Shown here one piece after another: positions 8,756 through 18,100 of a DNA stretch of 64,000 nt (positions are counted from its first letter, which is position 1; each line of letters begins with the position of its first letter). The position numbers and the translations under genes are program-made. Origin of the DNA: an uncultured Lachnospiraceae bacterium (GTDB lineage: Bacteria > Bacillota > Clostridia > Lachnospirales > Lachnospiraceae); assembly GCA_902765725.1 (NCBI GenBank), contig CACXAT010000007.1, positions 21,779 to 85,778 of the forward strand. The letters are read 5' to 3'. A model generated the notes under the pieces. That model did not search any database, was not told the origin of the DNA, and saw only the letters and a list, made by a program, of their open reading frames with translations.

Positions 8756-9532
8756 TCAGTGCTCGTCCAGATTCCTGAGAAATGACTTTCTGTGGATCAT
8801 GCACGGCCCGTATTTCTTAATGGCAGCGTAATGCTCTGCCGTCCCATACCCCTTGTGCTGTGCAAATCCGTATTCCGGAAACAGACTGTCATACTCAGTC
8901 ATCATCCGGTCCCTTACAACCTTTGCGACGATGCTCGCGGCAGCGATGGACACGCTCTTCGCGTCTCCGTGAATGATGCTGACCTGAGGGAGCTTCACCT
9001 GCGGGATCGTAACGGCATCATTGAGAAGGATCTGCGGCATGACACTGAGCTGTCCGATCGCCTCACACATGGCTTCATAATCAGCCTGCAGTATGTTGAT
9101 CTCATCGATCCTTGCAGGACCGACCACGCCCACGCCGTATGCCAGTGCCTTGTCCGTCACTTCCTCATACAGCTCTTCCCTGCGCCCGGGGGACAGCTTC
9201 TTGGAGTCATTCAGCCCGAAGATCTCACAGTCCTCCGGAAGGATGACCGCCCCGGCAACAACAGGACCTGCCAGCGGTCCCCTGCCAGCTTCATCGATCC
9301 CGCAGATCAGGGAATATCCCTTCTGCATGCAGTCTCTCTCATAGGCGCGCATGGTTTCCAGGCGCTCTCTCTCCAGAACAAGCCTGTCTATGGCTTTCTG
9401 CGCCATGGCAGCAATGCTGCGAACGCTGGCTCTCTCATCCTGCCCGTACTGACGGATAAATGCGTTCAGTCCCTCTTCGTCTGTCTTCCCGATCCGGTTA
9501 TAGATCTCTCTGATCTGAGCTGTCTTCATCAT
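8756..9532 (-). CDS. rnhB: Ribonuclease HII
   Basis: A 258-residue enzyme that removes ribonucleotides from DNA and degrades RNA in RNA-DNA hybrids. The active-site opening GIDEAGRGPLAGPV is clear, followed by LNDSKKLSP and the helix SIAAASIVAKVVRDR. An N-terminal extension of about 75 residues precedes the catalytic core, which is common in Firmicutes RNase HII and is thought to bind substrate. Two adjacent ATGs exist at 9532 and 9529; the second has slightly better spacing. The gene follows the lepB-like gene by 20 bases. Confidence 0.95.
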   Translation of the reverse strand: MMKTAQIREIYNRIGKTDEEGLNAFIRQYGQDERASVRSIAAMAQKAIDRLVLERERLETMRAYERDCMQKGYSLICGIDEAGRGPLAGPVVAGAVILPEDCEIFGLNDSKKLSPGRREELYEEVTDKALAYGVGVVGPARIDEINILQADYEAMCEAIGQLSVMPQILLNDAVTIPQVKLPQVSIIHGDAKSVSIAAASIVAKVVRDRMMTEYDSLFPEYGFAQHKGYGTAEHYAAIKKYGPCMIHRKSFLRNLDEH

Positions 9533-9552
9533 CTCTTCCCGATACCGCCTGT

Positions 9553-10146
9553 TTATTGCACCAGCCCGAACTTGTCAAAGGGCAGGATCCTCAGCCATAC
9601 CTTCCCGAGGATATCATCCCGGGAGATCGGGCCGACCGTGGAGTCTCTGCTGTCAAAGTTTTTGGAACGGTTATCAGCCATCACAAAGTATTCGTCACTG
9701 TCCAGGGTGATCTGGGATGCCGCGATCCCCCCGTAGGTCGTCACGCCTGCCGTGTACTCCTCCTCCAGGGGATAGCCATTGATGTAGACCTTCCCGTCCA
9801 TGATCTGAACCGTCTCCCCGGGCCGGCCGATCACTCTGCGAAGGTAGACCACGTCGGTCTGGGATGAGCTTCCCTGCTCGTCCTGGGCAACCGTAAACTG
9901 TATGACGTCGCCCCGCCTGGGACGAAGCAGAAGATAGGAAAGATGATTGACCACGACCGTGTCACCGATTGCAAGGGACGGGCCCATGGCACCGTCCGTG
10001 ACCCTCATGCCGGCACCCACCAGTGGGACCAGCGCAAATAAGAGTACAAGAAAGACACCGATGAACACGATCCATCCCGCGATCACGCGCACCGGACTCT
10101 TTCTCTTCTTTCCCTGTCTCTTCCTTCCTCTCCTGCCGCCTTCCAT
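9553..10146 (-). CDS. Signal peptidase I-like protein lacking the catalytic Ser and Lys
   Basis: A 197-residue type I signal peptidase homologue with a basic N-terminus, one membrane segment near residues 21-45 and the S26 peptidase fold. The SM motif that carries the nucleophile in active enzymes reads GAMGPSL, with Ala53 where Ser should be (codon GCC). The Lys general-base motif reads YLRRVIGRPG, with Arg103 in place of Lys. Downstream fold motifs such as FVMADNR are retained. It is therefore probably not a signal peptidase in the usual sense; a regulatory, chaperone or assembly role is possible. Its ATG overlaps the rbgA stop (ATGA), and an intact lepB sits one gene away. Confidence 0.88.
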   Translation of the reverse strand: MEGGRRGRKRQGKKRKSPVRVIAGWIVFIGVFLVLLFALVPLVGAGMRVTDGAMGPSLAIGDTVVVNHLSYLLLRPRRGDVIQFTVAQDEQGSSSQTDVVYLRRVIGRPGETVQIMDGKVYINGYPLEEEYTAGVTTYGGIAASQITLDSDEYFVMADNRSKNFDSRDSTVGPISRDDILGKVWLRILPFDKFGLVQ

Positions 10147-11003
10147 CAGGGTCTCTCCAATGTTATTCTTCCAAGTCTTCCGGAACGGAAATCGTCGATC
10201 AGCACCTTGCTTGCCTTTGCAAGATCCGCCTCCCCGCCTGCCTTCAGGCAGCCTCTCCGAAGAGCGATCTTCTCAAGAACGCAGGCAGCAGGATTGCTGC
10301 TCCCCTCACTCTCATCCGCTCCGATTCCATACCGCTCCTCAAGAGCGGCAGGATACGCGTCCATCAGGTATCTGATCATCCAGACAGCAAGCTCTCCTTC
10401 GTCCGTGATCTCATCCCGGATCGAGCCCAGGATCGCAAGACGCATCCCGATGACCTGATCGTCAAACTTCGGCCACAGGATTCCCGGGGTATCGAGCAGT
10501 TCGACATTCTTGTTGAGCCGTATCCACTGCTTTCCCTTGGTGACTCCGGGCTTGTCGCCGGTCCTGGCCACCGCCTTGCCGGCAAATGAATTAATGAAGG
10601 TGGATTTACCGACATTGGGGATGCCCGCGATCATCGCCCTGACCGGGCGGTTCACGATTCCCCTTCTGCGGTTGCGCTCGATCTTCTCCTCACAGGCCCT
10701 GTCGATCAGCGGCTTCAGCTGTCTGACTCCGGAGCCCTTCCTGGAGTCAACGGCTGCGGTCAGGATCCCCTCTGCCTCAAAATGAGCTCTCCAGCTCTCT
10801 GTCAGAGCGCTGTCCGCAAGATCCGCCTTGTTCAGCACGATGATCCGGCTCTTTCCCTTTGCCAGCGTATCGATGTCCGGATTCCTTCCGGACTGAGGCG
10901 CCCTCGCATCCGTCAGTTCGATCAGAAGATCGATCAGCGCCATATTCTCCTGCATCATTCTCCGGGCCTTTGTCATATGTCCCGGATACCACTGATAATC
11001 CAC
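10146..11003 (-). CDS. rbgA: Ribosome biogenesis GTPase RbgA (YlqF)
   Basis: A 285-residue circularly permuted GTPase that helps late assembly of the 50S subunit. G4 comes first (NKAD near residue 58), then the P-loop GIPNVGKST near 128 and DTPGILWPKF, the permuted order of the YlqF family. The N-terminus MDYQWYPGHMTKA is the family hallmark. The C-terminal helical domain is present. The gene lies between the two signal peptidase genes, as in many Firmicutes rplS operons. Confidence 0.96.
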   Translation of the reverse strand: MDYQWYPGHMTKARRMMQENMALIDLLIELTDARAPQSGRNPDIDTLAKGKSRIIVLNKADLADSALTESWRAHFEAEGILTAAVDSRKGSGVRQLKPLIDRACEEKIERNRRRGIVNRPVRAMIAGIPNVGKSTFINSFAGKAVARTGDKPGVTKGKQWIRLNKNVELLDTPGILWPKFDDQVIGMRLAILGSIRDEITDEGELAVWMIRYLMDAYPAALEERYGIGADESEGSSNPAACVLEKIALRRGCLKAGGEADLAKASKVLIDDFRSGRLGRITLERP

Positions 11004-11042
11004 TCTATATCCGCCTTCCTCAGAGTATGTATTCCGGCAGCA

Positions 11043-11696
11043 TTACAGGAATCCCCTGTGTTCCGCCGGAGCGAGCACAAACCATACCTTGCCTTCGATC
11101 ATCTCACTGGATACGATCCCGATCTCCGCGTTTCTCGAATCCTCGGAATTGTTCCGGTTGTCTCCGAGCACGAAGTACTCACCCTCCTTAAGTCTGACCG
11201 GCTGTTCCGCCATGCCGGGATTCGTGATGGCAGGGTAATCCTTTCCCTCCAGGAATACCTTGTCATTGATGTAGATCATCCCGTCCCTGATCTGGATCGT
11301 CTGCCCCGGGATCCCTATCACTCTCTTGATATCTGACCGTGCACTGGAGCTTCCGTTGGGTTTAAAGGAGACCAGGTCGCCCTGCTTCGGAGTTCCGAGC
11401 TGAAACGCCAGTATGTTGACCAGGCACACGTCACCGCCCGAAAGAGTCGGATCCATGGACTGTCCCACGTTGACCCTCTGCTGGCCGAAGGTATAGACCG
11501 ATACATAGGCAAACAGGACCGCGACCACGACCAGGAACAGCCATTCAAACAGAAGTCTCGGAACAGACTTTCTCTTCTGCCTCTTCCTGCTGTTATCCTT
11601 GCGCTCCAGTGCCTCGAGCCTGGCCCTCTCCCTGGGGGTGTGACTCTTCCAGTCTTCATTGGTAAAATCGATCGGTTCGTCGTTAACGTACTTCAT
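11043..11696 (-). CDS. lepB: Signal peptidase I
   Basis: A 217-residue membrane-bound serine protease that cleaves signal peptides of secreted proteins. It has a long charged cytoplasmic N-terminus, one membrane anchor near residues 48-70, and an intact Ser-Lys dyad: Ser80 in GQSMDPT and Lys124 in DIKRVIGIPG. FVLGDNRNNSEDSR is conserved. I start it at ATG 11696, which has GGGGAG 10 bases upstream. An in-frame ATG at 11738 falls in the loop of a strong hairpin and one at 11714 has no ribosome binding site. The intact dyad contrasts with its paralogue at 9553-10146. Confidence 0.94.
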   Translation of the reverse strand: MKYVNDEPIDFTNEDWKSHTPRERARLEALERKDNSRKRQKRKSVPRLLFEWLFLVVVAVLFAYVSVYTFGQQRVNVGQSMDPTLSGGDVCLVNILAFQLGTPKQGDLVSFKPNGSSSARSDIKRVIGIPGQTIQIRDGMIYINDKVFLEGKDYPAITNPGMAEQPVRLKEGEYFVLGDNRNNSEDSRNAEIGIVSSEMIEGKVWFVLAPAEHRGFL

Positions 11697-11721
11697 GTAC
11701 TGACTGCTCCCCATATGATTT

Positions 11722-11756
11722 CGGGGCTGCCGCACCATATCTGTGCGGCAGCCCCG
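11722..11756 (-). terminator. Strong GC-rich hairpin between rplS and lepB
   Basis: Perfect 14-bp inverted repeat CGGGGCTGCCGCAC / GTGCGGCAGCCCCG with a 7-base loop, starting 13 bases after the rplS stop. No T run follows, so it may be a partial terminator, an attenuator or an mRNA 3'-end stabiliser that sets more rplS than lepB expression. Confidence 0.6.
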
Positions 11757-11769
11757 ATAGACTACTATC

Positions 11770-12117
11770 TCAGCGAACCAGTTCCTTGACCTTAGCTCTC
11801 TTGCCGACGCGGCCTCTGAGGTAATTCAGTTTCGCGCGTCTGACCTTACCAAGCCTTACTACGTCAACCTTCACTACGGACGGAGAATGCAGCGGCCAGG
11901 TCTTCTCTACGCCAACACCGTTCGAATTCTTGCGGACGGTAAAGGTAGCGCGGTTGCTTCCGCCCTGCTTCTTCAGGACGACGCCCTCGAATACCTGGAT
12001 TCTTTCCTTCTCGCCTTCCTTGATCTTGGCGTGAACCCTGACGGTGTCACCGACACGGAACTGCGGGACTTCCGCTTTCAGCTGTTCCTGTTCGATCTCT
12101 TTGATAATATCGTTCAT
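11770..12117 (-). CDS. rplS: 50S ribosomal protein L19
   Basis: A 115-residue ribosomal protein L19 located at the 30S-50S interface. The family core is plain, with [16 protein letters not shown] near residues 19-34 and FEGVV, followed by the basic C-terminus [15 protein letters not shown]. The start at 12117 has AGGAGG 10 bases upstream; an upstream in-frame ATG at 12171 lies in the leader. It is first in the operon rplS-lepB-rbgA-lepB-like-rnhB-yraN-pgeF. Confidence 0.97.
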   Translation of the reverse strand: MNDIIKEIEQEQLKAEVPQFRVGDTVRVHAKIKEGEKERIQVFEGVVLKKQGGSNRATFTVRKNSNGVGVEKTWPLHSPSVVKVDVVRLGKVRRAKLNYLRGRVGKRAKVKELVR

Positions 12118-12204
12118 AATGTGTGTTCCTCCTGTCTTGACGGATGTTCTTAATGCAAGACTATTCTGCAACAGAGGACCATCTCGAAATTCAACACGAG
12201 GGAT

Positions 12205-12233
12205 ACTATACCATGTTTTTACCAGCGTATCAA
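12205..12233 (-). promoter_or_regulatory. Sigma-A-type promoter of the rplS operon
   Basis: Minus strand TTGATA (12228-12233), 17-base spacer, TATAGT (12205-12210). The transcript would carry a leader of roughly 80 bases before the L19 start. I see no clear riboswitch fold in that leader. Confidence 0.8.
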
Positions 12234-12262
12234 GAGATAAATTGCTCGAAATCGAAGGCTTT

Positions 12263-13213
12263 TTACACCATCAGATTCAGTTTATACGGTGCGATCCCCA
12301 TCTGAGCATCTCCGGACGTATACACAGCCTCTCCGTCGCAGTGCACGCACAGAGGCTTCTCGCTTCTGACCCTCAGCGACAGTCCCCTGGCCTGTCCGAC
12401 ACATTCCTTATGCCTGACATGCTTTCCCTTCAGGGCGAGGGGGAAGAACCGGAAGAATCCCGTCACGGTCAGGTCATGAACGATGCAGTAATCCATCTGC
12501 CCGTCCTCGTCACTGGCCTTCGGGCAGAGCATGAAGCCTCCTCCCTCAAACCGGTGATTCATGGCCGCCGTAAATACAAAACGATCCAGCTTCCGGACCA
12601 GCTTCTCTTCGCCCTCCCCGCTGCACAGATACAGCGCGGCAGGAGCGCTCCTCCACTGGAAGATCAGTCTGACGGCTTCAAGCAGATAGACCAGCTTCCC
12701 GAGGCCGACCCGGTTCAGGATGCTCTTCAGGGAAGCTGCCTGTATCCTGTGGCAGACCTCCGCGTCAAATCCGATCCCGGAGCTTACCACAAAACGCATC
12801 CGCACATCCCGGTCATGGAGAATGGTCTCTCCCACATCGATCTGACGGAAGGTCTTCTCCTGGCGGATCCTGGAGACGATCCCCCGGAGGTCTGAAGGAA
12901 GACCCAGCCCCCTTGCAAGGTCATTGCCGGATCCCGCCGGTACAATACCCACCCGGGTGTGCTCAAAGTCCCGGATCCCGTTCATGACTTCATTCATGGT
13001 ACCGTCGCCGCCCACGATGACCAGGTTGACATAGGAATCCGCGCCTCTTCGCCCGGGATCTGTCAGTGCTGCCGTGATCTCACCCACGCCCCGTTCCTTC
13101 GAAGAGAAATGAATCTCATAATTGGACTGGGCAAACAGCGGAAGTACGCTCTTTCTGAAATACTCTAAGGTCTTCCCGCCGGCTCCTGCCGGATTCACGA
13201 TAATATGGATCAT
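12263..13213 (-). CDS. Diacylglycerol kinase-family lipid kinase (DagK/YegS/BmrU type)
   Basis: A 316-residue lipid kinase of the DAGK catalytic family, which phosphorylates diacylglycerol or a similar lipid at the membrane surface. The nucleotide-binding signature is present: [11 protein letters not shown] at the N-terminus, [10 protein letters not shown] near residue 69 and [10 protein letters not shown] near residue 93. The start at 13213 is set by GGAGGGGG a few bases upstream and by the family N-terminus; the frame stays open upstream but overlaps the 3' part of the neighbouring ATPase gene. Whether it is the housekeeping DgkB or another lipid kinase cannot be told. Confidence 0.9.
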   Translation of the reverse strand: MIHIIVNPAGAGGKTLEYFRKSVLPLFAQSNYEIHFSSKERGVGEITAALTDPGRRGADSYVNLVIVGGDGTMNEVMNGIRDFEHTRVGIVPAGSGNDLARGLGLPSDLRGIVSRIRQEKTFRQIDVGETILHDRDVRMRFVVSSGIGFDAEVCHRIQAASLKSILNRVGLGKLVYLLEAVRLIFQWRSAPAALYLCSGEGEEKLVRKLDRFVFTAAMNHRFEGGGFMLCPKASDEDGQMDYCIVHDLTVTGFFRFFPLALKGKHVRHKECVGQARGLSLRVRSEKPLCVHCDGEAVYTSGDAQMGIAPYKLNLMV

Positions 13214-13238
13214 GCTTTCTTCCCCCTCCGCATTTTCA

Positions 13239-13258
13239 CCCCGCCCTCTCAGGCGGGG
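13239..13258 (-). other. Short GC hairpin between the HerA-like gene and the lipid kinase gene
   Basis: Seven-bp perfect stem CCCCGCC / GGCGGGG with a 6-base loop, 25 bases before the lipid kinase start. A second 6-bp GGCCTG / CAGGCC stem lies at about 13304-13321 near the HerA-like stop. Neither has a T run, so they are weak terminator candidates. Confidence 0.35.
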
Positions 13259-13328
13259 CCTGCTGCCGCGTCCATGCTGCACGTGAGGCGGTCTGCGTCC
13301 TGCCCCGGGCCTGTCAGACCAGGCCGGA

Positions 13329-14978
13329 TCAGAGTTTGAACAGTGTTCCGAGTATGCTTCTTCCAAGCTGCGCGCCCAGGTTTCCGCCCAGTGTCTGACC
13401 GAAGGAACCTCCGACGGTCTTTCCGATCGTCTTGCCGATCTGTCTTCCGACTGTCCCGGTAACGGACTTGGCGACACGCCCAGCCTCTGTCTTCTTCTTC
13501 TGGGCTTCCCTTGCGGCTTCTCTCTCCGCTGCTGCCTGCTGCCTTGCAGCCTCTCTCTCTGCTGCTGCCTGCTGCCTTGCAGCCTCTCTCTCCTCGGCCG
13601 CCTGCTGCTTAGCCGCTTCCCTGTCCGCGATCGCCTGGGCCTTGGCTGCCTCCAGCTCCTCCGCCTCTCTCTGAGCGGCCGCCCTGGCTTCCATGCCCAT
13701 CCTCTGCAGGAATTCATAGGCACTGTCACGGTCGACCGCGTTGGCGTAGCGGGCATACAGGAGACTTCCCCGGATCAGGGAATCACGCAGCGCATCGTCG
13801 CTGGCGCCGTTGTAGGACTGCGGCGGAAGGATGAAGCAGCGCTGCACCATCCCCGGCACGCCGTCCGCATCCAGGGTGGATATGACCGCTTCACCGGTCG
13901 CAAGATTCTGGATCGCCTCCGCCGTGTCAAATTCCGGATTGGCCCTGTAGGTATCCGCGGCCGCCTTAACCTGGCGCAGCTCATTGGGTGAGTATGCATG
14001 CAGCGCGTGCTGGATCTTGTTGCCCAGCTGGCTCATGATCCCGTCCGGGATATCACCCGGATTCTGGGTGACGAAGAAGATGCCGACGCCCTTGGACCGG
14101 ATCAGCTTCACGGTCTGCTCGATCCTGGACAGAAGGTCCCTGGACGCATGGTCAAAGAGCATGTGCGCTTCGTCAAAGAAGAATACCATCTTCGGCTTGG
14201 GGCAGTCCCCGACCTCCGGAAGCATCTCATAGAGCTCGGACAGCATCCACAGAAGGAAGGTGGAATACATATCCGGATTCAGGATCAGTCTGCGGCAGTC
14301 CAGAACCGAGATCATGCCCTGTCCGTTCTCCTGCTGCAGCATGTCTGTTATATTCAGCGCCGGCTCTCCGAAGAACAGATCCGCACCCTGGCTCTCCAGT
14401 GAGACGACAGCGCGGGTGATCGCCGCGATGGAGGACGGAGCGATGTTTCCGTACATCGGCGCGAACTCTTTGGAATTCTCATCCGCGTAATTCAGCATGG
14501 CCTTCAGATCCTTGGTATCGATCAGAAGCATTCCGTTGTCATCGGCGATCTTGAATACGACACTCAGGATATCTGTCTGAAGCTCGTTGATGCCCAGAAC
14601 TCTGGCCAGAAGCAGCGGTCCCATCTCCGAGACGGTGGTGCGCAGGGGCATGCCCTTCTCCCCATAGACATCCCAGAAGGATACCGGATATTTCCGATAT
14701 GCATATCCATCCGCCGCAAGGTTCATGGAATTGACACGCTCCGTGACGTGCGCCTCGTCAACGCCTTCCTGGGCCAGTGATCCGAGGTCACCCTTAATAT
14801 CCGCAAGGAATACCGGAACACCCGCATCTGAGAAGGACTCCGCCAGCACCTTCAGACTGACCGTCTTACCTGTGCCGGTAGCGCCGGCGATCATTCCGTG
14901 GCGGTTTGCCATAGCCGGATCCAGAAAGATCTCACTGGTTCCATTCTTGCCGATCAGTATCTTTCCATCTTTTAACAT
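13329..14978 (-). CDS. HerA-like ATPase (DUF853 family)
   Basis: A 549-residue P-loop ATPase of the HerA-C/DUF853 group, distant relatives of DNA-translocating helicases; the cellular role is not established. Walker A GATGTGKT lies near residue 33, and Walker B is in MVFFFDEAHMLFDH. A sensor-like FVTQNPGDIPD follows. The C-terminal 130 residues are Ala/Glu/Arg/Gln-rich, predicted coiled coil with an 11-residue tandem repeat, then end in a Gly-rich tail (TVGGSFGQTLGGNLGAQLG) that looks membrane-seeking or oligomerising. The ATG at 14978 has GAAGGAG 9 bases upstream. Confidence 0.88.
   Translation of the reverse strand: MLKDGKILIGKNGTSEIFLDPAMANRHGMIAGATGTGKTVSLKVLAESFSDAGVPVFLADIKGDLGSLAQEGVDEAHVTERVNSMNLAADGYAYRKYPVSFWDVYGEKGMPLRTTVSEMGPLLLARVLGINELQTDILSVVFKIADDNGMLLIDTKDLKAMLNYADENSKEFAPMYGNIAPSSIAAITRAVVSLESQGADLFFGEPALNITDMLQQENGQGMISVLDCRRLILNPDMYSTFLLWMLSELYEMLPEVGDCPKPKMVFFFDEAHMLFDHASRDLLSRIEQTVKLIRSKGVGIFFVTQNPGDIPDGIMSQLGNKIQHALHAYSPNELRQVKAAADTYRANPEFDTAEAIQNLATGEAVISTLDADGVPGMVQRCFILPPQSYNGASDDALRDSLIRGSLLYARYANAVDRDSAYEFLQRMGMEARAAAQREAEELEAAKAQAIADREAAKQQAAEEREAARQQAAAEREAARQQAAAEREAAREAQKKKTEAGRVAKSVTGTVGRQIGKTIGKTVGGSFGQTLGGNLGAQLGRSILGTLFKL
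13520..13618 (-). repeat. Three 33-base tandem repeats inside the HerA-like gene
   Basis: Three consecutive near-identical 33-base units encode 11-residue repeats of the form AEREAARQQAA. The first two copies are almost identical at DNA level; the third has drifted. They extend the coiled coil without changing frame. Boundaries are approximate. Confidence 0.75.
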
Positions 14979-15065
14979 AATGCTCTGCTCCTTCCTCATA
15001 TACAATCTCGGGAATCCACCCCTTACACTGCTTTCAGTTTAACACAGCACAGTGAATTTTTGCAC

Positions 15066-15105
15066 AAAAAATGCTGTAATCCCGAAAAAGATTACAGCAT
15101 TTTTT
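15066..15105 (-). terminator. Intrinsic terminator after the GH2 beta-galactosidase
   Basis: Perfect 16-bp stem AAAAAATGCTGTAATC / GATTACAGCATTTTTT with an 8-base loop, about 30 bases beyond the lacZ stop. The A/T ends make it a convincing terminator on the minus strand and possibly in both directions. It separates lacZ from the HerA-like gene. Confidence 0.9.
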
Positions 15106-15134
15106 CATATATACACTATCTTATCTGCACTGTC

Positions 15135-18100
15135 TTATATTCCCTTGAAGTCAACCGCGAAGACCAGTCTGCGGTCAGTGGGCAGCAGATATTCAGGATG
15201 CGGTCTCGCGCCCCAGCTGTCGTCTCCGGCGACACCCATCTGCTTTAGGGAGCACTTGATATAGGTATGGTGGACAGGCGGCAGCTCATATGCGTGGCGG
15301 GCATTCTCCAGCATGGCCGGGCTGTAGGGGATGGCTGAGAATTCCATCGTCCCGGGCTGTGATGACTGGGCATCGGCGCTGTCTGGAAATGCAGCCGCCC
15401 TCAGGAGTACTCCGTGTCCGTGATCATCTGTAACCTTTGCCCAGCGCACTCCGGTACGGTTTCCGGTCTCCTGGGGAACGAGATAGCGCTCCACCATGTC
15501 TGCCGCGTCCCTGCTCCAGACGCCGAGCTTCACGCCTTCCCTGCGGTCACAGTAGTTCTCCTCGGGGCCGTTGCCGTAGTAGGTCACATGGCGGTAATCG
15601 GCATTGATCCCAAACAGCCATCCGAACTCGGGCATCGGCGGAAGATCCACCGCCGGGTCATAGTCCAGGATGCAGCGCACCGTGCCGTCTGCAAATACCC
15701 TGTAGGTGGTCAGGCAGCTGAGGCACTGCACGGCTCTGTCTGCGGGAGCAACGGAGCCTGATGATAAAGCGGTATTCGGGCAGATCACGGGCAGGTATTT
15801 CTTCCAGGTGATCTCCACATAGTCATCGGTCTTTCTGATCTTCGGATAGACCTCTTCTGCATCGTATCCGATCTCGAAGATCCCCACCTGCGGATCGCTG
15901 AATTCCTGGTATTCGCTGGCAAGCCTCCAGATTCCCAGGCGGGCCGCCATGCGGTTTCCGCTGTCATTGCTGACCGGAGCTCTCCAGAAGTTCGGCCTCG
16001 GGATCTCTTCGATCAGCTCTCTGCCGCCGTATCTGTAGGAGACAAGTCCGCCCTTCATGGAGGAGAACAGGACTTCAAAATGCCTTCCCCGGACGCCCAG
16101 GTTGACCGCGCCTTCCACGACCTCAAGCTCTGAGGTGCTCTGGCAGGGGGATCCGCACAGCTGCGGCCTTGTCTCAAGATCCGCCTGGCAGGACGCGGCC
16201 GGGATCACGCACTGTCCGAAGGCAGTCTCATATCCCTTCTCCGCCCACAGGGTATCCTCCTTCAGACGGAAGGACACTGTCACGCTCTTCTCGCCGGGAA
16301 TGCTGTTCACTGCCTGAAGGATGCATTCCGGAAGAGCAAACTGCTTCTCCTGAAGCGGCTCTACGGATACGTCCATGGAGGTCTGCGCCAGAAGTCTTCC
16401 CTCCTGCTCCGCAAGAACTCTGCAGTCATAGACATCCGTATTTACGAACAGGTTTTTATTCGTGACTCTGACGCTCTCTGCGGTCACTTCAGCCTTGATC
16501 GTGCGGTAATTGTACTTAATCTCCTGGATCTTCCCGTAGGGGCGTCTGAGCGCGTCTATGATCCCGTTTCCTGAGAAGTCATAGTCCGTCGGACGCTCAT
16601 GGCAGTCTCCGCCGTAGGCAAGATACTCTTCCCCGTACCGGTTCTTCCGGAGCACGGCCTGATCCACGAAGTCCCATATGAATCCGCCCTGATAGCGGGG
16701 ATTCTTCTCAGACAGCTCGATATACTTGTGCATGCCTCCGTTGGAGTTTCCCATGGAATGGGTGTACTCGCACAGGATGAAGGGCTTGTCCGGATGCTCC
16801 TCCAGGAACTTCTCCACCTCCGCCGCCGGCGTGTACATCTGGGACTCCATGTCAGAGCTCTGATTGTAGGTGCGGTCATGCATGACGCCTTCGTAATGGA
16901 CCAGGCGGGTAGAGTCAAGTCTCCTGAACTCTTCGGACATCTGCCAGATGACGCGGCCGCCGTTACTCTCGTTTCCGCAGGACCAGATCAGGATGGAGGG
17001 ATGATTCTTGTCTCTCTCAAAGCCGGAGCGCACGCGGTCCAGCATCATCTCCATGTACTCCTGCCTGTCGCCGGGGAGCCTGTTTTCGCTCCTGCAGTTC
17101 GGGAAGCACCAGCTCCCGTGGGTCTCCATATTATTCTCGGCGATCATGTACAGGCCGTAGATGTCGCAGAGCCGATAGATCATGGAATCGTTGGAATAAT
17201 GGCTGGTACGGATCGCATTGATATTATTGCGCTTCATGATCACAACGTCCGTGATCACATCTTCCCTGCGGGGCGATCTGCCGGTCCTGCAGGAGAATTC
17301 ATGGCGGTCAGTTCCGTTGAAGACAATGCGTCTGCCGTTGAGCTGCATGAGACCGTCCTTCATCTCAAAGTGCCTGAAGCCTGCAAGCTCTGAGACAGCT
17401 TCGATCACAGATCCCTCCGCGTCCCGAAGGATGATCTGAAGCTCATACAGGTACGGCTCCTCTGCGCTCCACTTCCTGACAGAAGGGATCTTCGCTAAGA
17501 TCGCACCGTCTCTGGCACTTACCTCTCCGCAGGATACGGCTTCGGCTTCCTTCTGCACGCAGGAATCCTCCCCGCCGCACAGGCTGAGCACTCCTCTGGG
17601 GATCAGGCTCCAGGATAAAAGGGCTCCCTCCGTATCCCCCGAGACCTTCACCTTCGCGCTCAGAAGGCCCTCTGTCATGCTCTCATCCAGATCGGCGGTG
17701 ATGCGAAGATCCTCGATATGGACCTTCGGGACCGCGTACAGGACCACATCGCGGAAGATCCCGCTGAGCCGGTACATATCCTGATCTTCCAGCCAGGACC
17801 CGTTGACAAACTTGAAGTCCAGAACGGCGATCCTGTTCTCGCCCTCTTTTACATAAGGAGTCAGATCGAAATCGGAGGGCGTAAAGGAATCCTCACTGTA
17901 TCCGACATACTCTCCGTTGACCCACAGCGCAAATCCGGCTTCCACACCCTTGAAGGAGATGCGCACTCCCATGCCCTTCCACTCTGACGGGAGGGTAAAA
18001 TGGGTTATGTACTGGGCAGTGGGATTGAATCTCTTCGGCGCCTCGCCCAGGGCCAGGTTCTCTCTGCCGTCCCATGGATACTGAGAATTGACATAGGCCG

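Noticed and set aside
12118..12204. Ribosomal-protein leader or riboswitch before rplS
   Set aside because: The leader is about 80 bases and I could not fold a convincing conserved structure by eye.
13214..13756. N-terminal extension of the lipid kinase by 180 residues
   Set aside because: It overlaps the HerA-like gene in another frame, is of biased composition and precedes a good start with a strong Shine-Dalgarno.
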